Origin: Thalassotalea litorea | GTDB lineage: Bacteria; Pseudomonadota; Gammaproteobacteria; Enterobacterales; Alteromonadaceae | Assembly: GCF_005843925.1 (NCBI RefSeq) | Contig: NZ_VCBC01000007.1 | Location: 62,001 to 126,000 of the forward strand | Direction: 5' to 3' | Length of the DNA stretch: 64,000 nucleotides | In this document: positions 43,225 through 52,774 of the stretch, piece by piece | Layout: each line of letters starts with the position of its first letter | Numbering within the stretch: position 1 is the stretch's first letter | Program-made: the position numbers and the translations under genes | Notes under the pieces: model-generated | Database searches by the model: none | Seen by the model: only the letters and a program-made list of their open reading frames with translations | Told to the model about the DNA's origin: nothing

Positions 43225-45795
43225 TTATGGTTTTACCGGAACGCTAAATGCTTTCGGGAAAAACACCGCATTGGCAACGATTTTCGCGGTACCGTGCCAG
43301 TAACCACGAAACACCAGATTTTCGGTACTGGCAATCACCCGGCCTTTGCCGACATTATGGGCAGTGATCGCGGTATTTTCTGCGACCTTACCGACCATGG
43401 CATCATCACTGTAACCGCTCAACAATGGCTTTTCAGTAAACTGGGCCAAGGTGACGAATGGGCGAGAGGCCTTTTCCATGATTACCGTTGAGTTTTTAAA
43501 TATCGGTAAACGTGGGTTTTGATAACCGTAAGCCAAAGGGTGAGTCACATCGATATCGGTGGCAAATATGGTACCGGCAATACGTTTTTTCGCCGCTAAT
43601 TGTTGCTTATCGGCGTAAGTCAGATCGTCAGTGTTAAACAGGCGTTGCAGTTCATTGTCGCTGACAAAACTGCTTTGTAAGATATTCTTACTGGCAAGCC
43701 ATTTGCTGGCGCGTTTTTGCGCATAGATCACGCCACCATTTTTGACCCAGGTTTCGATTTTTTCCAGGGTCGTTTCGCCAATGTTTTTGTAAGTACCATC
43801 CACCATAATGATATGGGTGTAGGCGTTAAAGTCGATTTTGCTTAACCGATAATCATCAATCACAGAAACCGGTACGCCTAACGTATCATCGAGATAATAC
43901 AGCATATGACCGGCTTCATACTGAGACACAGAATGGCCGCCAATCATCATCACTTTTACCGGCGCTAATGGCACCATAGATGAACTGCCCAAATCAATGC
44001 CTTTAAGGCTTAACCCTGTGGTTAACGACACCATATCAATATGATACTGCTGATAGGTATCCATTAATTTGTCGAACCAGTCGGTACGATTTTGCAAGCC
44101 GGAGAGAATCACAATACTGCCTGCAGAAAAGTTCAGCTCTTCGTTTTTCGCTTCACCGGCCAGGGTAAAATCTTTGGTCGCCACTTTCGCTTTTATCCCT
44201 TGATTTAACAGGGCATTTAAAAGCTTCGGCGCCAGATAATCGTCCCAGGAAAACACGTAGGCGTATGCACCTTCTTTAAGGGGCATATTCTGCTCTGGTA
44301 AGGTTAATAGATCTGCGGTGAAAGGCTCTGAATCAATGTCCAGATCCCGAGCGCGATTGATTTTCTTCACATCCAGATTGTAAGCCAAAGATAGCGTCCA
44401 GCCAGATACATCATAAAAGCTGTTATCTTTAAATTCTGTAACCTGTTCAAAGATGGTTTTAATTAAGCGATATTGTGGTTGCTCTAACGGGACATAATAA
44501 CTGCTACCCGGGCGATACTTAGTATTTCCGGATTGATAGGTGTCCGTTAACGCATAACTTTGAATCTGGTGCTGCTCTAACAAACGTAAAAAATCTTTTA
44601 AACGTTGACGGTCGGCAGGCTCATGTAGCAAATAACCGGAAAAATCCGCATCTGACGCCATTTCCACACTTTCGGCATAAAAATCCGTACGAAATTGATG
44701 TAATTTTTTCTTATTTTGCTGCGCGGCTTTCAATGTTGAGAATGATGTTAATACGTGGTTTTTAATGCCAAAACCAAAGGTCAACACGCCGTTATCAGAC
44801 GTGGTTGCAGCGCCCCGAGAGCTGGCCTGTTCAAATAAGATACCGACAGCACCATTGATATCGGGATAGGTTGAGCCTTTACCGTAATAATAGTCATCAA
44901 AACTTTCACGGCTAAAATACAAACGATGATCCGCATCCAAGGCTTCACCGTGATAACGGGCGAAGTCCTGAGTTAATTCGATATTCGTTTTTGGCGTTAA
45001 TGGGTTGGTTCGGCTCGGGATCCCCGGCTGGAAGAAATAGCTGCTGTCTTTACCCATTTCATGGAAATCGCCAAGCACGTTCGGTTTAAACTGATGGAAA
45101 TATTTCACTCGATTGCGGCTTTCTACCTGGGTAAGCGGTAACCAGTCGCGGTTTAAATCAAACATAAAGTGATTGGTTCGACCGGAAGGCCATTGCAACT
45201 GATGCTCACGATGCTCAGGGTCGGTATTTAAACTGGTGCCGCGATTGGTATTCACCCAGGTGACAAAACGGTCCATGCCATCGGGATTCATGCTCGGTTC
45301 AATAAGAATAATCACGTCATCCAATAGCTGTTTGATTTCTTCGGTCTGTGCCGCAGCCAGATAATAGGCGGTAAGCATGGATGCATGGGAGCCGGAAATT
45401 TCATTACCATGAATGGAATACCCTAACCAGACAACGACAGGATCATTGGCGTTCTGGTTTTTACCGGCACGTCGGTTTGCCAAAATCTGTTCAAGGTTAT
45501 TTAAATTTTTGGTACTGGAAATTGTCGCCAATACCTGCTGACGACTTTCCGTGGTGTACCCCATAGACAGCAAGCGAACCTGGTTACTGGCATCTGCCAG
45601 TTCTTTAAAATAATGAACCAACTGATCATGACGTACATGGCGATCACCGACATCAAATCCCAATACCGCTTTCGGCGTCGGTATCTTGCTGTGGTACGAG
45701 GTAGGTTGCTCAAAGTAATAGGACAATGGCTCAGCAAAAACTGGTGCTAATGCAAACAAACCAGTTAATGCTACCGCTCTAAAAAAATGAACCAA
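43225..45795 (-). CDS. M14 family zinc carboxypeptidase, secreted
   Basis: 856 residues. Start is a TTG at 45795 with AAGGAG 7 nt upstream. Signal peptide VALTGLFALAPVFA. The peptidase domain (about 45-380) shows zinc ligands HGNE in SIHGNEISG, NPDGMDRF, and a substrate-binding RSRN-like ESRNR. The C-terminal ~400 residues contain a class I glutamine-amidotransferase-like/ThuA-like segment (VMMIGGHSVSQYEAGHMLYYLDDTLGVPVSVID) common in large bacterial M14 proteins. It likely degrades peptides or peptidoglycan fragments outside the cytoplasm. Monocistronic and convergent with comF. Confidence 0.9.
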   Translation of the reverse strand: MVHFFRAVALTGLFALAPVFAEPLSYYFEQPTSYHSKIPTPKAVLGFDVGDRHVRHDQLVHYFKELADASNQVRLLSMGYTTESRQQVLATISSTKNLNNLEQILANRRAGKNQNANDPVVVWLGYSIHGNEISGSHASMLTAYYLAAAQTEEIKQLLDDVIILIEPSMNPDGMDRFVTWVNTNRGTSLNTDPEHREHQLQWPSGRTNHFMFDLNRDWLPLTQVESRNRVKYFHQFKPNVLGDFHEMGKDSSYFFQPGIPSRTNPLTPKTNIELTQDFARYHGEALDADHRLYFSRESFDDYYYGKGSTYPDINGAVGILFEQASSRGAATTSDNGVLTFGFGIKNHVLTSFSTLKAAQQNKKKLHQFRTDFYAESVEMASDADFSGYLLHEPADRQRLKDFLRLLEQHQIQSYALTDTYQSGNTKYRPGSSYYVPLEQPQYRLIKTIFEQVTEFKDNSFYDVSGWTLSLAYNLDVKKINRARDLDIDSEPFTADLLTLPEQNMPLKEGAYAYVFSWDDYLAPKLLNALLNQGIKAKVATKDFTLAGEAKNEELNFSAGSIVILSGLQNRTDWFDKLMDTYQQYHIDMVSLTTGLSLKGIDLGSSSMVPLAPVKVMMIGGHSVSQYEAGHMLYYLDDTLGVPVSVIDDYRLSKIDFNAYTHIIMVDGTYKNIGETTLEKIETWVKNGGVIYAQKRASKWLASKNILQSSFVSDNELQRLFNTDDLTYADKQQLAAKKRIAGTIFATDIDVTHPLAYGYQNPRLPIFKNSTVIMEKASRPFVTLAQFTEKPLLSGYSDDAMVGKVAENTAITAHNVGKGRVIASTENLVFRGYWHGTAKIVANAVFFPKAFSVPVKP

Positions 45796-46116
45796 GTGGC
45801 GTCTCCTTGGGCTCTGTAGCCGTTATTATTATTGACTTAAGCTGATACAAAAATAATCAGATTAAGTATTTACGGGGGACTGCATCGTTATCGCAAATTG
45901 CTTGGCAACAACGCAATATTTCTTTAATTGAAAAGATTACCACAAAATCTCAACTAATTCGTATAAGTCGTTGAACATTGAGTGACAATTTCCACTTCCT
46001 CCTACCGACCATGCTAGCGTCGAAACATCACAAAATTGTATCAAAATTGCCATCGATTACGCTTAAAACTCCGTCAACTCTAGCTCTTGGCCCTTGAGAA
46101 TAGTATTATAGTCCCC

Positions 46117-46141
46117 ATACTTGAGTTAATTAGTCAGGTAT
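46117..46141 (+). promoter_or_regulatory. probable IscR type 1 binding site upstream of nfuA
   Basis: ATACTTGAGTTAATTAG followed by TCAGGTAT fits the 25-bp type 1 IscR consensus (ATA-n3-GACT-n5-AGTC-n3-TAT) at all but about two positions. It is 84 bp before the nfuA start codon. IscR with its cluster represses Fe-S assembly genes from such sites. The consensus is recalled from the literature; no scoring was done. Confidence 0.7.
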
Positions 46142-46224
46142 AGGGTGCTTAACCTGCGCAGATGTCCCTTTGCGAGCTTGAATCAAGCCCCCCTATACCA
46201 AATCAGGCGCGAGAGAAGCTAACT

Positions 46225-46803
46225 ATGATCCAAATTTCCGATACGGCACAAGAGCATTTTGTAAAACTATTATCACAACAGGCCGAAGGCACCTGTATTC
46301 GCGTATTTGTGGTAAATCCAGGTACGGCGCAGGCCGAATGTGGGGTTTCCTACTGCCCGGTTGAGGCTATTGAAGCCGATGACATTCGCATCGAATATAA
46401 CGGTTTTGCCGCATTGGTTGATAAAGACAGTGAAAAATTCCTTGTGGATGCTGAAGTTGATTTTGTTTCGGATCAAATGGGCTCACAACTCACCTTGAAA
46501 GCACCAAACGCCAAGTTGCGTAAAGTGGACGACGATGCGCCGTTATTTGACCGCGTTAGTTACTTCTTGCAAACAGAAGTTAACCCACAGCTTGCTGGCC
46601 ATGGTGGTGAGTGCTCGTTAATGGAAATTACCGAAGATGGCTACGCGATTTTACAATTCGGTGGTGGCTGTAATGGTTGTAGCCAGATTGATTTTACCTT
46701 GAAAGAAGGGATTGAGAAGCAGTTACTGGAAGTGATGGGTAGTGAGCTTAAAGGTGTCAAGGATATGACCGAGCACGAACGTGGCGAGCATAGTTACTAC
46801 TAA
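46225..46803 (+). CDS. nfuA: Fe-S biogenesis protein NfuA
   Basis: 192 residues from ATG 46225; the frame extends 21 codons upstream but the family starts at [13 protein letters not shown]-terminal degenerate A-type domain (to about 100) and C-terminal NifU-like domain with the cluster-binding CNGC in [20 protein letters not shown]. NfuA carries [4Fe-4S] clusters to target enzymes, including under oxidative stress or iron limitation. A likely IscR site lies upstream and a terminator downstream. Confidence 0.96.
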   Translation: MIQISDTAQEHFVKLLSQQAEGTCIRVFVVNPGTAQAECGVSYCPVEAIEADDIRIEYNGFAALVDKDSEKFLVDAEVDFVSDQMGSQLTLKAPNAKLRKVDDDAPLFDRVSYFLQTEVNPQLAGHGGECSLMEITEDGYAILQFGGGCNGCSQIDFTLKEGIEKQLLEVMGSELKGVKDMTEHERGEHSYY

Positions 46804-46886
46804 TAAATTCCTGGTCAGATGAAAGTGGTGAGTTGCAGTAGAAGGTTACAACTAAACGCTGCGTTTGCCACATCGAACCGATTCTA

Positions 46887-46912
46887 AAGGCGACATATGT
46901 CGCCTTTTTTGT
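46887..46912 (+). terminator. Rho-independent terminator after nfuA
   Basis: AAAGGCGACATATGTCGCCTTTTTTG: a perfect GGCGACAT/ATGTCGCC stem followed by six T. Confidence 0.92.
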
Positions 46913-46981
46913 GCCTGATGATTGGTGGTATAAACGTTGTGCCTTTGGTTATTCCTGACCTTGCAGGAATCCGACAACCAT

Positions 46982-48613
46982 TTAGTCATTGCTTTCCCGT
47001 TGGCGAATGAAGTGCATATCCCGATATGGGTGATTATCGCGAAGTTTGTTGCTAAAAGGCCTTAACGTAAAACCGGTGACCTGTTCTTGCAAATCAACTG
47101 AAAATTCAATCAAAGCCGGTGAAGCCGCATTCCGGTCATCAAAATTAATCACAAAGGCATGCTGGTCAAAGGGGGTTAATGTCCCGGCAAGATTGACCAT
47201 TTTAGCAAACTGAATTGTTAAATCGCTTTCTTGGTCGTTTAAGTCTGTAGAGCTGATTTTCACATCACCATACCAGGCATCCTGAAAGTCTCCGGTATAT
47301 GCAGTTGGTGCAAGCAGCACAGAACCTGAACCTTGCGGCACGGAAACATTTGCCAGATATTTTTGCTCAGCTATTTGTTGTTCTCGGTAATAGTCTGCAA
47401 TCCAGTCGGTAGTATCTTGCGGATTTAAATACGCGCTTAATATTTCCTGCATCATAGCGCCACGAAGCGAGCCGTTAGAACCATTATTGAGGATAATAAC
47501 CCCAAGTTCATGTTCAGGAACCAATGCCAGGTAAGCCTGCATCCCCGATAACGTTCCGGTGTGGGAGATCACTTCTTCGCCATACATATCGTTTTTTCGC
47601 CAACCCAATGCATAGGTTTTAAAGTTCCCCTGATTGCGGCGCTTTTCCAGGCCGGACAATGGCAGAATGGTTTGCGAACGCCACATCATTTGTAATTGGC
47701 GTGGTGAAAAAATTTGCTCTCCCTGCTCGGTTTTACCGTTATTGAGTAGCATTTTAATCCACTGACTCATGCCGGAAACGTTGCACACTAAACCGCCAGC
47801 CGCCGCAGAGACAGTTGCGGAGCCTTTGATGCCGTTACGATCAATGGCATAGACATCGCCGTCGATATCGCCATGGGGGCGGGCAATGTTTTTCATGGCA
47901 CTGGATGGTATATCCCCGGCAAAGCAGTTCATAGCAAGAGGGGCGAAAATGCGCTGTTCAACAAAGTCTTCATAGGTTTGTCCTGAAATGCGCTCAACAA
48001 TCTCTCCGGCGGTAATATAAAACACATTACTGTAGGCATATTGACTGCGAAAACTGCTTTTTGGGGTTAAAAACTTCAGGTTATTGATGATTTCTTCACG
48101 GCTAAAGCCGCTGGGTTCAGGCCATAACATACTATCGCCGGCACCACTTACCAAGCCACTGCGATGAGTAAGCAAATCCTTAATGGTAAATTCCCCACTG
48201 ACCCAATGATCCTGCATCTGAAATTCCGGAATATGGTCAATCACTTTGTCGTCCCAGCGAATCTTCCCTTCGTCAACGAGAATCGCCAGCGCCGCAGATG
48301 TAAAGGCTTTCGACGTAGATGCGAGACGAAACAAGGTGTTTTCATCAACATTATCTGGTGCCTGATAATCACGAAGACCGTACCCTTTAAGATGCACCAC
48401 ATCACCACGATGGACCACGGCGATAGCCATACCCGGCGCATAGAACCGCTCGAGTGCTTGCTCGGCAATTTGATTTAGCGCAGATGCCGGCATCGGTAAA
48501 TAAGGCTGAGTTGTTGCAGTGTCAGGTCCGTTTGCGCAGGCACTGATGCTTAGTATTGGAATGACAAAAATCGCGATTTTTTGTCGTAAGGTGCGAGGTA
48601 ATAGTGTCAGCAT
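46982..48613 (-). CDS. serine hydrolase lipoprotein (class C beta-lactamase/PBP fold)
   Basis: 543 residues with lipobox ISAC (Cys26). Nucleophile motif STSK (99-102), Tyr motif in YAYSNVFY, and a HTGTLSG triad-like motif. C-terminal ~120 residues resemble the DUF3471 beta domain found after such hydrolases (APTAYTGDFQDAWYGDVKIS). Likely a D-aminopeptidase or esterase, not a true beta-lactamase. Monocistronic, convergent with nfuA. The 518-bp interval upstream (48614-49131) contains no gene. Confidence 0.88.
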   Translation of the reverse strand: MLTLLPRTLRQKIAIFVIPILSISACANGPDTATTQPYLPMPASALNQIAEQALERFYAPGMAIAVVHRGDVVHLKGYGLRDYQAPDNVDENTLFRLASTSKAFTSAALAILVDEGKIRWDDKVIDHIPEFQMQDHWVSGEFTIKDLLTHRSGLVSGAGDSMLWPEPSGFSREEIINNLKFLTPKSSFRSQYAYSNVFYITAGEIVERISGQTYEDFVEQRIFAPLAMNCFAGDIPSSAMKNIARPHGDIDGDVYAIDRNGIKGSATVSAAAGGLVCNVSGMSQWIKMLLNNGKTEQGEQIFSPRQLQMMWRSQTILPLSGLEKRRNQGNFKTYALGWRKNDMYGEEVISHTGTLSGMQAYLALVPEHELGVIILNNGSNGSLRGAMMQEILSAYLNPQDTTDWIADYYREQQIAEQKYLANVSVPQGSGSVLLAPTAYTGDFQDAWYGDVKISSTDLNDQESDLTIQFAKMVNLAGTLTPFDQHAFVINFDDRNAASPALIEFSVDLQEQVTGFTLRPFSNKLRDNHPYRDMHFIRQRESND

Positions 48614-48989
48614 CGAACTCGTTATCTAAACCGGAATATAAATTGGACTCCTATAGTGCCATGGTTAATTACCAATATTCCACAAAAAACCAAAGGCTAA
48701 AAATAAAAATTCTTTGGTGTTCAACGGTACAATTTGCAACCTCATAATTCACAGTAAATAAAGAGATAACAAGCAGTTATCAGACATTGCTGTTTCCATT
48801 CGATGATTTGCCATAGGGTCAATAATATATCTCTTTGAGCATTTAAATTCCAAGCATCCAATTTGCGGATTTGATTTTCTGTATTCTCGCATATTTCATT
48901 TTGATAGCCTTGCGCCTAGGCGAATTGGCAACAATACTAATTAGTTATGACAATTCTGTAGCAGATTCCGCTGTCCAGAAAAAGTCGTC

Positions 48990-49131
48990 GCCAGCATGGT
49001 TGCCGTCATTATCCAAGACGTTTTTGACACCCGGTCAGGAGACCTGAACCAATCGTTTATTGGTCTTTGTTTTCGAAGCTGAGCGCCCACCTCAGGTTTT
49101 CGAATAAGTCTTGGTGGGTTGGAGAGAGATA
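48990..49131 (+). promoter_or_regulatory. inverted-repeat-rich leader upstream of the PH-domain gene
   Basis: Several complementary segments occur in the last ~140 bp before the start: CCAAGAC with GTCTTGG, CCCACC with GGTGGG (the right arm next to the ribosome site GGAGAGAG), CAGGAGACCTG, and CCAAT...ATTGG. A folded 5' leader is plausible. It matches no riboswitch class that I recognise. Confidence 0.35.
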
Positions 49132-49554
49132 ATGGCTGAAGAGCAAGAAGTCTGGCGAGGCACCCCCTCGCAGGTGATCAATTTGGGGTCGTATATCCTA
49201 TTAGGACTATTTTTCTGGTTGGTAATTCCTTTGTTTATTATGCTCTGGAAGTGGCTTCAGGTGAAAAACATGAAGTATGAGCTCACCACACAGCGTCTGC
49301 GCACTCATCATGGGGTTTTCAATAAAGAGGTGGACGAATTAGAACTTTATCGAATTCGTGATTATCGCCTGGATCAACCGTTTTTTCTGCGCATGTTTTC
49401 AAAAAGTAATATTGAAATGGCCACCTCGGATCGCACCCATCCTAAGGTCACGATTCGCGCCATTGATAATGCTGAAGAAATCCGCGAGCAACTGCGTACT
49501 TATGTTGAAGAATGCCGCACCCGTAAGGGTGTTCGTGAATTTGATGTGGATTAA
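49132..49554 (+). CDS. PH-domain membrane protein
   Basis: 140 residues from ATG 49132 with GGAGAGAG upstream; the frame continues 7 codons further. EEQEVWRGTPSQ, one or two N-terminal hydrophobic segments (YILLGLFFWLVIPLFIMLW), then KYELTTQRLRTHHGVFNKEVDELELYRIRDYRL, the bacterial PH-like (bPH2) pattern. Function unknown for most such proteins. It is followed after 8 bp by a small membrane protein gene. Confidence 0.88.
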   Translation: MAEEQEVWRGTPSQVINLGSYILLGLFFWLVIPLFIMLWKWLQVKNMKYELTTQRLRTHHGVFNKEVDELELYRIRDYRLDQPFFLRMFSKSNIEMATSDRTHPKVTIRAIDNAEEIREQLRTYVEECRTRKGVREFDVD

Positions 49555-49562
49555 GGTGAGTC

Positions 49563-49775
49563 ATGACTAGTTTTCAAATAATTGTTCTTGTTGTCGGTGT
49601 CTGTTTACTATTGCTCGGCGGTTTTTCTGGTATTGCCATCTTTATCCGAGCATTAAAAATCTCCGATAAGTTTGGTGATGAGACTAATGTTGGCTCCCTG
49701 TGGGGTCTATTTATGCTTGGCATTGCCGCAGGCTTGTTGCTTACCTGGTGGGCATTGCGAACTACTGGTGGATAA
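49563..49775 (+). CDS. small two-helix membrane protein
   Basis: 70 residues with two hydrophobic segments (IIVLVVGVCLLLLGGFSGIAIFI and LWGLFMLGIAAGLLLTWWAL) separated by a short polar loop. An AAGGTGAG ribosome site lies 4 nt upstream, inside the end of the PH-domain gene transcript. No family recognised; operon position suggests it works with the PH-domain protein. Confidence 0.7.
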   Translation: MTSFQIIVLVVGVCLLLLGGFSGIAIFIRALKISDKFGDETNVGSLWGLFMLGIAAGLLLTWWALRTTGG

Positions 49776-49879
49776 GGTGATAATCCCTAATAGAATTTAC
49801 CCAAGCCATTGACATAAATGCATTAGTTAATTTAAATCAACGAGATATCGTCAAAAAGTCAATTGGCTAGGGTGGATTA

Positions 49880-50305
49880 ATGTTACTTCAAGGGAGTTGC
49901 TTGTGTCAGGCGATAGTCTTTCAAATTCGCGACGTGGGCGATCAAATCGGCCATTGTCACTGCAGCATGTGTCAAAAATTTCATGGCGCTGCCTTTAGTA
50001 CATTCGTTCCGGTAAAACTTGAACATCTAACCTGGTTGCAGGGTAAAGAACTGCTATCCGCCTATACCGCAGACAATGGCACAGTACGACAATTTTGCCG
50101 GCAATGCGGCTCCAGCCTCACTTTTCAATCCGCCACACAAGGCAACGAGCAATCTCTGGAAATTGCCTTGCCTGCATTAGACCTCACCAACGTCGCGACG
50201 CAGCACATACCTCAACCCAATGCCCATGTTTATACCAAGTCAAAAGTACCCTGGTACCGGATTCTCGATTCCTTACCTCAATATACCCAAGGCCGTGACA
50301 CCTAG
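49880..50305 (+). CDS. GFA family zinc-binding protein
   Basis: 141 residues with the cysteine pattern of the glutathione-dependent formaldehyde-activating (GFA) fold: GSCLCQAIVF, HCHCSMCQKFHGAAFSTF, and FCRQCGSSL. These residues bind one structural and one catalytic zinc. True GFA activity is doubted for the family as a whole. Monocistronic. Confidence 0.9.
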   Translation: MLLQGSCLCQAIVFQIRDVGDQIGHCHCSMCQKFHGAAFSTFVPVKLEHLTWLQGKELLSAYTADNGTVRQFCRQCGSSLTFQSATQGNEQSLEIALPALDLTNVATQHIPQPNAHVYTKSKVPWYRILDSLPQYTQGRDT

Positions 50306-50352
50306 ATAGGGGATCCTATACTTGAATCACAATATCCGATTCGAGATAAATC

Positions 50353-50718
50353 ATGGTTGAAGAATTAGCGCAAAGTGAAGGTAAGTATTTTGGCGTAAAG
50401 CTTTCCGGTACCGTAGGAATAGGCGAAGAGCAAAAGTGGCTAAAAGAGCTGGATAAAAGAGTAATGCAATATGACAATGTAAGCCTATTGCTGCAACTTG
50501 ATGATGGTGCTGGCTGGGGTTTAAAAGCCGGTTGGCAGGATATCAAATGGGTGTTTCACAATATGAAGCATATAGACAAGGTTGCTGTTGTATCCGACTC
50601 TAAGGTTTGGGAGTGGTTGGTGAAAGTCGATGCCTTATTTGCTAAGGTCGTCAATATCGATGAAAGTCATTTTACCCATGAAGAGCTTGAGCAGGCGTGG
50701 ACCTGGTTAAAGTCCTAA
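50353..50718 (+). CDS. SpoIIAA-like STAS-fold protein
   Basis: 121 residues. GKYFGVKLSGTVG, LLLQLDDGAGWGLKAGWQDIKWVF, DKVAVVSDSKVWEWLVK and a C-terminal EELEQAWTWL match the SpoIIAA-like group of stand-alone STAS-fold proteins. These are small, cytoplasmic or peripheral, with proposed lipid-binding roles. The ATG has no strong ribosome site. Monocistronic. Confidence 0.85.
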   Translation: MVEELAQSEGKYFGVKLSGTVGIGEEQKWLKELDKRVMQYDNVSLLLQLDDGAGWGLKAGWQDIKWVFHNMKHIDKVAVVSDSKVWEWLVKVDALFAKVVNIDESHFTHEELEQAWTWLKS

Positions 50719-50910
50719 AGTGAAAGCGATAACGCTTGAATGATAAAATCACCGGATCAGAAATATACAGAAATAATGTTATCGAGTGCAGATCAGAGCG
50801 CGGGTAGCATGGAAAAGGTGAAGGTGTGCGATACATAACCTCGTACAACAACTGCTGATTACTTCTCATATGTACCACACTAAACCGAATGCGGCTAATT
50901 CATACTAAAA

Positions 50911-50937
50911 GTGGCGCCAGAAAAACCAGCGCCGGCT
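50911..50937 (-). terminator. hairpin after the cytochrome gene
   Basis: On the minus strand, GCCGGCGCTGG and CTGGCGCCAC form a G/C stem around TTTTT, followed by CTTTTAG. Likely terminator for the dihaem cytochrome gene. Confidence 0.6.
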
Positions 50938-50940
50938 AAG

Positions 50941-52518
50941 CTATTCATCTTCCGCTGGTAAATACAATACCAAATTATCTAAAAACGAGAGGATGGCTTT
51001 GCGATTTGCATCATTCAACCGAGTATAGTTGAGTTTTGAAGACTCTGCTTCGCCTCCGTGCGCCAGAATCGCTTCTTCTAATGTCGTCGCTCGACCGTCA
51101 TGAAGATACGGCGCCGTACTGCCAACACCCCATAATTCTTTCGTCATCCAAACCGATGCCCCGGTACCCGTTTCATCGATGTTTTCGGCAAGCTCAGGTC
51201 CCATATCATGAAGCTTTAAGTCGCCATAAAGGCGCACTATGACCTTGCCCGACTCATCACTTTCAAAAGCACCTAAGTGTTTCACTAATGAGTCATTGAG
51301 AATAATACGATTATCCGGCTGATCGCGACGGATATCAAAACGTACCGCATCATGGGGCTCTAACCCTTGCTGACCCGCTGGGAAGGTAGCATCGCGATAA
51401 AGCGGGTTGTTGCTCGGCTCACTAAATACAAAGTTCTTTTCAATGGTCATCGATGGTTTGTGACAAGCGCTACATTCCATTGAATTGAATAAGCGTTCAC
51501 CGCGTTTGATCTCTCGTCGTTGCGGTCCTGTTAAATGCGGCAGCATCAATTCTTCCGCCAGTTGTGCCCCCCCGGCACCACGATAGCGACGCCCTTGCAG
51601 GGTTTGGCGCAATTCATCAAGCTCGATCAAGCTCGTGGGGCGAGGCTGGGCGGCGAGATAAATCACCATGGCAGTAACATCATCAATGGAAATCTCATTA
51701 ATCACACCATCAAAATCACCGTCAATATCATCTCCGGTAAGTTCAACAGGATCCATTCCAAGTTCATTGTGAAAAGCATCCCGGGAAAAATTACGTACAT
51801 TGAGTTCACTACCTTTCCATTGAAAAGGACGAACAATCAGGTCGTCTTTGACCCCTTGGCTTTGTACATCGATCACTGGCGTGTCGCAGGGTGGTGAAAC
51901 AAGGACAGTACCAAAGTCCATCCCTTTGGCGCTCAGTTCAGATTGAGCCTGCGCACCCGATTCACAAACCATGGCTACGGTTTGAGCAACTTGCTGCTGC
52001 AGCTCATTGGTCATTTCTTCCGCCAGCAGTTGTAAACCCGCCATCCCAAATAGGTGGGTAGTGTTGCGCTGGATAAAAAGTCCTGGTTGATTGGTGTGGA
52101 AGGGATCGCGAATGGCATTGAATACATCTGCACCTCCGCCATTACCGCCTCCCCCAATAATATTGGTACCTGCATGGCAATCGCTACAGGCAGAAGCATT
52201 GGGGCCAGTTTTACGCCGGGGAAGCGTATTAGACCAATTGAATAAATCCGCTCTTGGGACGCGAGTGTATCGCCCGCCATCACCAACATTCATACCGCCT
52301 CCGTCAAGGGCATTGAAACTAAACCCGAATAACTCATCGCCGCAGATAAAGATATCGATGAAATCTCCATAATCCAGACTGTCATCACAATGCTCGATAA
52401 CCCCTTTATTTAGACTGGAAAGATACTCAAGAGAATCATCTTGAGCTTGAGTAAATGTTGAAAGAAAAGTTATTCCTGGAAGAGCTAAAACATATAAAAT
52501 TGCGCGAGAAATTGCCAT
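50941..52518 (-). CDS. periplasmic dihaem cytochrome c family protein
   Basis: 525 residues with a signal peptide (ILYVLALPGITFLSTFTQAQ). Two c-type haem sites: CSDCH (111-115) and CSACH (349-353). The C-terminal half (GERLFNSMECSACHKP ... TKELWGVGSTAPYLHDGRATTLEEAILAHGGEA) is of the bacterial cytochrome c peroxidase / dihaem oxidoreductase type. The N-terminal half is Gly-rich. Probably transfers electrons in the periplasm; the partner is unknown. Confidence 0.88.
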   Translation of the reverse strand: MAISRAILYVLALPGITFLSTFTQAQDDSLEYLSSLNKGVIEHCDDSLDYGDFIDIFICGDELFGFSFNALDGGGMNVGDGGRYTRVPRADLFNWSNTLPRRKTGPNASACSDCHAGTNIIGGGGNGGGADVFNAIRDPFHTNQPGLFIQRNTTHLFGMAGLQLLAEEMTNELQQQVAQTVAMVCESGAQAQSELSAKGMDFGTVLVSPPCDTPVIDVQSQGVKDDLIVRPFQWKGSELNVRNFSRDAFHNELGMDPVELTGDDIDGDFDGVINEISIDDVTAMVIYLAAQPRPTSLIELDELRQTLQGRRYRGAGGAQLAEELMLPHLTGPQRREIKRGERLFNSMECSACHKPSMTIEKNFVFSEPSNNPLYRDATFPAGQQGLEPHDAVRFDIRRDQPDNRIILNDSLVKHLGAFESDESGKVIVRLYGDLKLHDMGPELAENIDETGTGASVWMTKELWGVGSTAPYLHDGRATTLEEAILAHGGEAESSKLNYTRLNDANRKAILSFLDNLVLYLPAEDE

Positions 52519-52774
52519 AAATTACCCCATAGCTGAATCACCAATGCTTGATCGCCAATAACAGCTGAGGACGAAAAACGACGTGCACCAAATTAATATC
52601 GAAACATTTCTAACTATAAGAGACACAATTTGAATTGCTAAATGCAAATGATAATAATTTTCATTAAAAACAACCTTGCCGCGACTTTACTTTTCCCTGC
52701 GTCACTATTTAATGCATTTACTTGCCCCCTCGTTCACAACTGCTAAATTTTTAGGACAGCTGTGGAGGTAAAGT

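Noticed and set aside
46982..48613. Beta-lactamase resistance gene
   Set aside because: It has the SxxK fold but also a lipobox and a C-terminal DUF3471-like domain; such proteins are general serine hydrolases.
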